Assembly: GCF_001598215.1 (NCBI RefSeq)
Contig: NZ_BCXJ01000001.1
Span: 1-64,000 of the forward strand
Length of the DNA stretch: 64,000 nucleotides
Direction of reading: 5' to 3'
DNA from: Shouchella clausii
GTDB taxonomy: Bacteria; Bacillota; Bacilli; Bacillales; Bacillaceae_D
In this document: piece by piece, positions 57,450-64,000 of the stretch
How positions within the stretch are numbered: the stretch's first letter is position 1
Layout of the letters: every line of letters begins with the position of its first letter
The notes under the pieces: model-generated
What the model saw: only the letters and a program-made list of their open reading frames with translations
What the model was told of the DNA's origin: nothing
Databases searched by the model: none
Translations under genes and position numbers: made by a program

Positions 57450-59183
57450 TTGGTTTTAAGACAAAAATGGCTCTACCCTGGTTTTCTTACAGTGGCATTG
57501 TTAGGCGCTTGCAATACGGAGATGGGCGCAGATGATTCAACCCGTTCTTTAGAGGAGAACGACGAAAACCAAGAGGAATCAACGGTTGTAGAAGATGTAA
57601 AGGTAAAAGCGGCTGATCCATCCTCCTCACCTGCATTAGCAAGCAATCGAGGGAATACGGTTGTTGTCGGTTTACAGGAGCCAGGAGGCATCTTTACGCC
57701 GCATTTTAATACAAGTGGCTATGATGGAAATGTGCAAGCTGTCATGTTCCCTCCCCTTGTTGACATAAACGAAAAGGGGGAGCCATTCGGGAGGCTTGCA
57801 GAGGATTGGGACATCTCGGAAGATGAATTAACCTATACATATTATTTACGGGATGACCTAAAATTTGATGACGGCTCGCCTCTTACTGCAAATGATGTGG
57901 CTTTTACGGTAACGCTTTTGTTTGATCCTGATTATCCAGGAACGACGGATTTGACAGAAACCAACTTGGTTGGCGGCCTTGAATATAAGGAAGGCGATGC
58001 TGACAGCATTGCCGGCATTCATGTAATTGACGATCAAACGATTGAATTTCAGCTAGAAGAACCAAATGCGCGAGCGTTGACTATGCTTGGCGGCACTGTG
58101 CTTAGTGAAAAATATTATGGAGAGAAATACGAAAAAGGCGACTTGGATTATATGAGTGACTATCATTTAAAACCACTTGGGGCAGGTCCGTTTAAATTTG
58201 AGGCGTACCATCCTGGAGAAGAGATTCGGTTCTCGGCCAATGAGCATTATTATAACGGCAAACCAGACGTCGATACATTTGTGTACCGAACGACTGAAGG
58301 GGACTCGCAACAATTTTTCCAAACTGGGGAATTGGATTACAGCGGTTTTGTCGCTACGAAAGATAATTTTGAACTGTTGGAGTCAATGGAGTTTGCCAAT
58401 ATTGATCTGTATACTTCGTCGAATTACAGTTATATCGCCTTTAACCATGAGTCCGAGGTGTTTAAAGATCCGAATGTTCGGATTGCTTTTAATTTGGGGC
58501 TAGATCGGCAAGCGTACATTGACGCTCGGTTTCAAGGATACGCACAGCTAGCCAATGTCCCAGTGTCGCCTATTTCTTGGGCCTATACAGACGAAGTAGA
58601 GGCGTTTCCATATGATCCTGAAGAAGCGAAGCGGCTTCTAGACGAGGCGGGATGGAAGGAAGGACCTGACGGCATAAGAGAAAAAGACGGGCAGAAGTTA
58701 ACGGTCTATTTCTTTACAACGGATGGCAGCGGCAGCAATGACATTTTCGTGACGCTTGCGCAAGAAAACTATAAAGACATTGGCGTCGATTTTCAAATTG
58801 AACAAATGGATTTTAATGCGTTGCTGGCGCGTGTTGACAACGGCGATCATGATCTCGTGTCTTTCTCGACAACGATGCAGCCAGATCCACATATCGGCGT
58901 GCAAGCATTTCATTCAAGCCATACTGGCAATACATTTAGAGGGTACAAAAATGAGGAAATTGATCGTTTAATTGAAGCTTCCGTAGCTGTAAGTGATCTT
59001 GATGCTAGGGCGGAAGCCTACCATGAGCTTTATGAAAAGTTAAAAGAAGATCCCCCTATCATTCTGCTCAATTACAACAAATCCCTTGCGGCAACCAATG
59101 CACGTGTAGAAGGGTTTGAACCGAATGGGTTTCGAGGCATTAGCTTGAGTTTAGAAAACTTGCGGGTGGTAGACACACCTTAA
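57450..59183 (+). CDS. ABC transporter substrate-binding lipoprotein (family 5)
   Basis: A 577-residue extracellular binding protein of the OppA/DppA/NikA family. The signal ends LLGAC (Cys about 21), so it is a lipoprotein. An acidic linker (about 28-50) precedes the binding domain, which starts near VVVGLQEPGGIFTPHFN. The SBP_bac_5 fold is recognisable in DDLKFDDGSPLTANDVAFTVTLL in parts. TTG start after AAGGAGGAG. The ligand is probably a peptide; nickel or another ligand is possible. Confidence 0.92.
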   Translation: MVLRQKWLYPGFLTVALLGACNTEMGADDSTRSLEENDENQEESTVVEDVKVKAADPSSSPALASNRGNTVVVGLQEPGGIFTPHFNTSGYDGNVQAVMFPPLVDINEKGEPFGRLAEDWDISEDELTYTYYLRDDLKFDDGSPLTANDVAFTVTLLFDPDYPGTTDLTETNLVGGLEYKEGDADSIAGIHVIDDQTIEFQLEEPNARALTMLGGTVLSEKYYGEKYEKGDLDYMSDYHLKPLGAGPFKFEAYHPGEEIRFSANEHYYNGKPDVDTFVYRTTEGDSQQFFQTGELDYSGFVATKDNFELLESMEFANIDLYTSSNYSYIAFNHESEVFKDPNVRIAFNLGLDRQAYIDARFQGYAQLANVPVSPISWAYTDEVEAFPYDPEEAKRLLDEAGWKEGPDGIREKDGQKLTVYFFTTDGSGSNDIFVTLAQENYKDIGVDFQIEQMDFNALLARVDNGDHDLVSFSTTMQPDPHIGVQAFHSSHTGNTFRGYKNEEIDRLIEASVAVSDLDARAEAYHELYEKLKEDPPIILLNYNKSLAATNARVEGFEPNGFRGISLSLENLRVVDTP

Positions 59184-59237
59184 AAAGAGGGGTGTCTATC
59201 CCCCTCTTTTTAACGTTTCTGGCAAGGAGGGGTGGCA

Positions 59238-60194
59238 TTGGGGAATTATTTTATAAAACGGCTATTGTACTTAATACCAACGTTAATTGGGGCATCGATC
59301 TTGATCTTCTTTTTATATTCCATGATCCCTGGCAATTTTATTGACTCTGATCCGAATTTGACTGCTGAACGAAAAGCAGAGTTATACGCGCTGTATGGGT
59401 TTGACCAACCGACAATTGTTCGTTATTTTGTATGGGTTGGAAACCTGTTGAAAGGGGATCTAGGCTATTCGCTTCAATTCCAGCGTCCTGTCAGTGAGGT
59501 GCTTGGAAATTACATATGGAGCTCTTTTATTGTCGCCGGGGCGTCGCTCATTCTTACATGGGGGATCGCTTTAATTGTTGGCGTTGTCTCCGCGACCAAA
59601 CAGTACTCTTTCTATGATGCGGCCATTACTGTTCTTGTTTTTGCGGCGATGGCCACGCCGTCCTTTTTTCTCGGCTTGATTGTGATTAAAATTTTTGCAG
59701 TGGATTTCGGCTGGTTTCCTGCCGGTGGAATGACGACGTCCGGCGTTGAGTACAGTGGATTTGCTTATATTAAAGACGTATTAGAACATATGATCTTGCC
59801 GGTCCTTGTGCTCACGATGCTCGGGATTGGCGGGTTAACGCGGTACTTTCGCACCAATATGCTAGAGGTGATTAAACAGGATTTCATTCGTACAGCCCGT
59901 GCGAAAGGGTTAAGAGAAAAAGTGGTTGTTTATAAACATGCATTAAGAAATGCACTGCTTCCTGCGATCACGTTGTTTGCGTTTGAGTTGCCTGCACTTT
60001 TTAGCGGCGCCATTATTACAGAACAAATTTTTAACTGGCCAGGGATAGGGGCGATTTACATGCAGGCTTTTTCCGTCAGGGATTATCCGCTCTTAATGGG
60101 ATTTACGATGTTTATCGCTGTCCTGACGGTGATTAGCAATTTAATCGCCGATTTGCTTTATGGAGTCGCCGATCCCCGCGTCCGTGTTAAGTAG
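59238..60194 (+). CDS. ABC transporter permease (OppB/DppB type)
   Basis: A 318-residue permease with six helices. The N-terminus YFIKRLLYLIPTLIGASILIFFLYS is classic for DppB/OppB and the EAA loop FIRTARAKGLREKVVVYKHALRNALLP couples to the ATPases. The TTG at 59238 was chosen because GTG at 59232 lies inside the AAGGAGGGG ribosome site. It follows a 48-bp gap after the binding protein. Confidence 0.92.
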   Translation: MGNYFIKRLLYLIPTLIGASILIFFLYSMIPGNFIDSDPNLTAERKAELYALYGFDQPTIVRYFVWVGNLLKGDLGYSLQFQRPVSEVLGNYIWSSFIVAGASLILTWGIALIVGVVSATKQYSFYDAAITVLVFAAMATPSFFLGLIVIKIFAVDFGWFPAGGMTTSGVEYSGFAYIKDVLEHMILPVLVLTMLGIGGLTRYFRTNMLEVIKQDFIRTARAKGLREKVVVYKHALRNALLPAITLFAFELPALFSGAIITEQIFNWPGIGAIYMQAFSVRDYPLLMGFTMFIAVLTVISNLIADLLYGVADPRVRVK

Positions 60195-60207
60195 GAAGGA
60201 GGACAGC

Positions 60208-61137
60208 ATGGAACAGCAACCAAATATTCGCTCAACGACTCCTCTTCCTAAAGGCAGCAGTAAGAGGTCGTCGCTATGGAAAGAAGTGGGCAGGCGATTT
60301 ATTAAGAAGAAAATGGCGTTGTTTGGCTTAATTGTCCTAATCATTGTTTTTTTATTTAGCTTTGTCGGTCCGTTTTTTTCTCCTTACACGACAGTTGGGA
60401 CGAATACGCAGGCGATTCATCAGGCTCCTAGTCTTTCTCATTGGTTAGGAACCGATCATTTAGGCCGCGATGTGCTGACGCGTTTGATGTTGGCTGGGCG
60501 CATTTCGCTGACAGTCGGACTTGGCGCCATGGCACTGGCAGTGACGATTGGCGGCATTCTAGGGATTTTGGCTGGTTATTACAGAGGGATTGTCGATCAA
60601 GTCATTATGAGACTAGCAGATGTGTTAATGACACTGCCTGGCTTGCCGTTGTTGTTTATTATGGCGGCTGTTATGTCAGAGTGGCGGGTGCCGGCGGAAC
60701 AACGGCTCTATATCGTCATGGTGATGTTAAGCCTCGTAAATTGGCCAGGCTTGGCACGCCTCGTGCGAAGTCAAGTACTCAGCTTAAGGGAACGGGAATT
60801 TATGCAAGCAACAGACGCGCTAGGTTTAAGAGACAGAAGAAAAGTGTTTAACCACTTGCTGCCGAATGTAGTGCCCTTATTAATCGTAACAGCGACGTTA
60901 AGTGTAGGTGGAGCGATCTTAAGTGAATCGGTGCTTAGTTTTTTCGGTTTAGGTGTCGTTCCCCCTACTGCTTCTTGGGGGAATATGATTAACACAGCGA
61001 ATACGCTAATCGATTTTACAAACAGGCCTTGGCTCTGGGTTCCTCCTGGGTTAGCTATTTTTATCACAGTCATAGCTGTAAACCTCCTAGGCGACGGGCT
61101 TCGTGATGCGATTGATCCAAATATGAAAAGCAGGTGA
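60208..61137 (+). CDS. ABC transporter permease (OppC/DppC type)
   Basis: A 309-residue permease with a basic N-terminus (about 1-35) before the first helix, as in OppC. HWLGTDHLGRDVLTRLM and the EAA loop REFMQATDALGLRDRRKVFNHLLPNV are typical. The ATG at 60208 follows AGGAAGGAGG. It lies 13 bp after the first permease. Confidence 0.92.
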   Translation: MEQQPNIRSTTPLPKGSSKRSSLWKEVGRRFIKKKMALFGLIVLIIVFLFSFVGPFFSPYTTVGTNTQAIHQAPSLSHWLGTDHLGRDVLTRLMLAGRISLTVGLGAMALAVTIGGILGILAGYYRGIVDQVIMRLADVLMTLPGLPLLFIMAAVMSEWRVPAEQRLYIVMVMLSLVNWPGLARLVRSQVLSLREREFMQATDALGLRDRRKVFNHLLPNVVPLLIVTATLSVGGAILSESVLSFFGLGVVPPTASWGNMINTANTLIDFTNRPWLWVPPGLAIFITVIAVNLLGDGLRDAIDPNMKSR

Positions 61138-61142
61138 GGGGT

Positions 61143-62123
61143 ATGGTTAAGCCAATACTGCAAGTAAGCAATTTGCGCACGTATTTTCAAACAGACGAAG
61201 GCACTGTAAAAGCCGTTGATGATATAAGTTTTTCTGTAAAACAAGGAGAAACCGTTTGTCTTGTAGGTGAATCAGGATGTGGGAAGAGTGTGACAGCGAT
61301 GTCAATTATGGGATTGCTTCAAGGCCAAGCTTCTGTAACAGGGAGGATTGAGTTGGCTGGAAACGAATTAACAAAGCTGTCTAAGGGCGAGATGAGGCGG
61401 TTGCGTGGCAACGAATTGGCCATGATCTTCCAAGAACCGATGACTTCGTTAAATCCTGTCTTGACGATTGGTGAACAAATGACAGAAGTCTTATTAGAAC
61501 ATAAATCGATCTCAAAGAAACAGGCAAAGGTGAAAGCACTTGAACTCATCAAGCGAGTCGGGATTGGGCGAGAAGAGCAAGTGCTGAAATCGTATCCACA
61601 TCAAATGAGTGGCGGCATGCTGCAACGAATTATGATTGCGATTGCCCTCGCATGTGAGCCAAAAATGCTTATTGCCGATGAACCAACGACGGCACTCGAT
61701 GTCACGATCCAAGCGCAAATTCTTGAATTGTTAAAACAGCTGAAAGACAGGCAAGGGATGTCAATGTTGTTAATTACTCATGATTTAGGGGTTGTCGCGG
61801 AAGTCGCCGATTATGTTGTTGTGATGTATGCCGGTAAAATCATCGAACAAGGATCGGTAGACGAGATTTTCTTTAACCCGAAGCACCCATATACGAAAGG
61901 GTTGCTCCAAGCGAAACCTGTCATCGGGCAAAGGAAAAAGAAACTTTATACCATCCCAGGGCAAGTTCCGCCTTTAATTGATTTGAAGCCCTCTTGCTAC
62001 TTTGCTGATCGTTGCGATCATTGCATGGACATATGCCTCGATCAAGCACCCTCCCTCATCAATGATGGCGATCAGAAGGATCATCGCGTAGCTTGCTGGT
62101 TATACGAGAAGGTGGCGCAATGA
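61143..62123 (+). CDS. ABC transporter ATP-binding protein (OppD/DppD type)
   Basis: A 326-residue ATPase. Walker [10 protein letters not shown], signature [12 protein letters not shown] and Walker [13 protein letters not shown] are intact. The C-terminal oligopeptide/dipeptide domain has the four-cysteine pattern [14 protein letters not shown], an iron-sulfur-type motif common in OppD. The ATG at 61143 lies just past the OppC stop codon. Stop overlaps the next gene (ATGA). Confidence 0.94.
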   Translation: MVKPILQVSNLRTYFQTDEGTVKAVDDISFSVKQGETVCLVGESGCGKSVTAMSIMGLLQGQASVTGRIELAGNELTKLSKGEMRRLRGNELAMIFQEPMTSLNPVLTIGEQMTEVLLEHKSISKKQAKVKALELIKRVGIGREEQVLKSYPHQMSGGMLQRIMIAIALACEPKMLIADEPTTALDVTIQAQILELLKQLKDRQGMSMLLITHDLGVVAEVADYVVVMYAGKIIEQGSVDEIFFNPKHPYTKGLLQAKPVIGQRKKKLYTIPGQVPPLIDLKPSCYFADRCDHCMDICLDQAPSLINDGDQKDHRVACWLYEKVAQ

Positions 62124-63091
62124 CAAACAAGCCAGTCGTCATGGAAGTGAATCGATTAAAGAAGTACTATGAGACAAAAGCTCCTTTTTTTAATCGCCAA
62201 TCAGAGCTTGTAAAAGCTGTCGATGATGTTAGTTTCGTCATCCATGAAGGAGAAACGTTTGGCTTGGTCGGTGAGTCAGGGAGCGGCAAGAGCACAATTG
62301 GGAAATCGATTCTTAACTTGCAGCCGTTATCAGCAGGAGAAGTCGTTTATAGAGGAAAAAACCTCCATCGTTTAAGCAAAGAAGAAATGAGAAAGTTAAG
62401 GCCCCATATTCAGTTTGTGTTTCAAGATCCATTCAGTTCGTTAAATCCCCGTTTACGGATTGGCGATGCTTTAGCAGAACCGTTATTGGATCATGGCCTC
62501 GCGACGAAAAAAACGGTCAGGCAAAAAGTATTGGAAACAATGGAACTTTGTGGACTGCCGTCCTACCATGTGAATAAATTCCCACATGAATTTAGTGGTG
62601 GGCAACGCCAGCGGATTGGCATCGCCCGTGCAGTCATTATGGAGCCTGATTTTATTGTAGCCGATGAGCCCGTTTCAGCATTAGACGTATCCATTCAAGC
62701 ACAAATCATTAATTTGTTTAAAGAACTTCAAGAAAAGAAAAAGTTGGCATTTCTATTTATATCACATGATTTAAGCGTTGTTGAACATCTATGTTCGCGT
62801 ATTGGTGTGCTCTACTTAGGGACAATGATGGAGCTGGCAAGCAGAGACCGGTTATATGAGAACCCATTGCATCCATACACAAAAGCATTGCTATCTGCTT
62901 TGCCTGTACCTGACCCTACCTACAAAAAAGAGAGAATTCTTTTAAAAGGCGACATACCAAATCCAGCATCGCCGCCAGCTGGGTGCAAATTTCATACGAG
63001 GTGTCCTATAGCAAAAGATCGTTGTAAGAAGGAAGTGCCCGCTTTTAGGGAAGCAGAGCAAGGCCATTTCGTTGCTTGCCATTTCGTTTAA
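62120..63091 (+). CDS. ABC transporter ATP-binding protein (OppF/DppF type)
   Basis: A 323-residue ATPase, second of the pair. Walker A GESGSGKST, signature FSGGQRQRIGIA, Walker B FIVADEPVSALD; the C-terminus has CKFHTRCPIAKDRC. ATGA overlap with the preceding gene. With the binding protein and two permeases it completes the importer. Confidence 0.94.
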   Translation: MTNKPVVMEVNRLKKYYETKAPFFNRQSELVKAVDDVSFVIHEGETFGLVGESGSGKSTIGKSILNLQPLSAGEVVYRGKNLHRLSKEEMRKLRPHIQFVFQDPFSSLNPRLRIGDALAEPLLDHGLATKKTVRQKVLETMELCGLPSYHVNKFPHEFSGGQRQRIGIARAVIMEPDFIVADEPVSALDVSIQAQIINLFKELQEKKKLAFLFISHDLSVVEHLCSRIGVLYLGTMMELASRDRLYENPLHPYTKALLSALPVPDPTYKKERILLKGDIPNPASPPAGCKFHTRCPIAKDRCKKEVPAFREAEQGHFVACHFV

Positions 63092-63113
63092 ATAGCGAGT
63101 ACGCCAACACAAG

Positions 63114-63157
63114 GAACACCGGCCAGCCCTTTTTGTACATAAGGCTGGCCGGTGTTC
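63114..63157. terminator. Bidirectional terminator after the ABC operon
   Basis: GAACACCGGCCAGCC (63114-63128) pairs perfectly with GGCTGGCCGGTGTTC (63143-63157). It lies between converging genes. Confidence 0.8.
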
Positions 63158-63164
63158 GTGGTCT

Positions 63165-64000
63165 TTAGTCCCCTAAGCCAAACAGCTGCAAAAAGCGTTG
63201 CCATAAGCTCAAGTTATCTTCGTTGTTGTCTTCTTCCGTTTGCGTTTCCTCAGGCAATGTTAGGCGCTCCGTTTGAAAGACGAATTGGACGTTTTCAATG
63301 ACGTCGTTGTTTTCTGGGGAGACGAAGGAAACAGGTTTGAAATCGGACTTGTCATACTGGGAAAGCATGTCGTCGATTTCGGCTTGCATTTGTTCTGGTA
63401 TGTCTGCTGTTGCTTCCTCCAGCTCTTCGGCGCCATGATGGATTTCCTCCATTCCGGACGACAATTCCGTCGACCCTTCTGCCGTTTCACCAATGCCCTC
63501 ATGAATGTGGGCATACGAGTCGTTTAATTGGGAAACGCCGCCGGTATAGTCAACCAACCCTTGGTGAAACTGGCTATATTGGCTGGCTACTTCGTCGATG
63601 CCTTCACTTAATTGGGCAAAGCCTTCGCCCATGTCGATCGTCCCTAACGCTTCCTGGAGCGAGCTGGCGAGCTCATCGATTCCAGCAGCGATATCCTCTA
63701 AGCCCGCTTTGCTTTCTTCTAAAACAGGCTGGACGGCGTCAAGGCCTTCTTTTACAGCTGCATAGGTGCCTTTTATTTCTTGCCCCGCTTGATAGTAAGC
63801 AACTAATTGGGCGAGTGTTTCTGAGTTAGGATTGCTTTCATAGAGCGTTTGGATGTCTTCTTCTGTTAAATCGCTCTCAGGGATGGACTCAACCGCTGCT
63901 TTCAAGGCTCCATAGGCTTCGCCGTAATGGGTGCCTAGCTCTCCTAAACCGGCCGCTACTTCGTTTATGCCCGCTGATAGTTCGTCAAAAGCTGCAAATA
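63165..64000 (-). CDS. LxxG-heptad-repeat protein, C-terminal part
   Basis: A partial CDS whose N-terminal part lies beyond the right edge; the frame stays open to position 64000 (AAFDELSAGINEVAAGLGEL). The visible 278 residues contain repeated L/I-x-x-G heptads (LEDIAAGIDELASS, FAQLSEGIDEVASQ, STELSSGMEEIHHG) forming a long coiled rod, then a folded end with FKPVSFVSPENND and an acidic, hydrophobic tip (WQRFLQLFGLGD). Such ends occur in MMPL/YdgH- and YhgE/Pip-type surface proteins. Which one it is cannot be decided here. Confidence 0.7.
   Translation of the reverse strand, partial: FAAFDELSAGINEVAAGLGELGTHYGEAYGALKAAVESIPESDLTEEDIQTLYESNPNSETLAQLVAYYQAGQEIKGTYAAVKEGLDAVQPVLEESKAGLEDIAAGIDELASSLQEALGTIDMGEGFAQLSEGIDEVASQYSQFHQGLVDYTGGVSQLNDSYAHIHEGIGETAEGSTELSSGMEEIHHGAEELEEATADIPEQMQAEIDDMLSQYDKSDFKPVSFVSPENNDVIENVQFVFQTERLTLPEETQTEEDNNEDNLSLWQRFLQLFGLGD

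Overview
The window is the replication-origin region of a Bacillus-like Firmicute. Gene order and protein sequences point to an alkaliphilic Bacillaceae of the Shouchella (Bacillus) clausii type; the species is inferred, not proven. Replication is bidirectional from oriC at about 10.0-12.0 kb. Genes left of it lie mostly on the minus strand and genes right of it on the plus strand, so nearly all core genes are co-oriented with the forks.

Left arm (1-11.5 kb, minus strand): dnaA, dnaN, yaaA, recF, remB, gyrB and gyrA, then a small SDR oxidoreductase and a BcrC-type PAP2 phosphatase. At the extreme left edge are a strong rrn promoter and the 16S leader, so the 16S gene should start just outside the window. 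The origin is split. Between dnaA and dnaN lie an AT-rich unwinding stretch, five DnaA-trios and DnaA boxes. Upstream of dnaA lie more DnaA boxes, a perfect 16-bp inverted repeat and a Spo0A-type box.

Right arm core (12.0-42.1 kb, plus strand): rpmH, rnpA, yidC, jag, mnmE, mnmG, rsmG, noc, soj and spo0J with two perfect parS sites; a class V aminotransferase; yyaC (minus); a YkvI-like permease; a DUF951 protein; ychF; rpsF-ssb-rpsR; yybS-gdpP-rplI; dnaC; purA with candidate PurR boxes; five tRNA genes (Lys, Glu, Asp, Phe, Thr); the walRKHIJ cell-wall two-component operon with an HtrA protease; a CxxH/CxxC protein and rlmH. A cluster of DnaA boxes sits just before rlmH.

Accessory region (42.1-64 kb): immediately after the rlmH stop codon the DNA becomes AT-rich. 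A TetR-controlled nucleoside-salvage set follows: purine nucleoside phosphorylase, NupC-type transporter, CynX/NimT-type MFS transporter and phosphopentomutase, with decayed gene fragments around it. Next is an acid-sugar catabolic operon: a DUF1537 (four-carbon acid sugar) kinase, a GntR regulator, a zinc-type dehydrogenase without the structural-zinc cysteines, a TRAP transporter (DctPQM) and a class II aldolase-like protein lacking one usual metal-binding histidine. I consider this operon the best candidate for an undescribed pathway. The window ends with a TauE/SafE-type permease, small membrane proteins, a complete five-gene oligopeptide/nickel-type ABC importer and, at the right edge, the C-terminal part of an LxxG-heptad-repeat protein.
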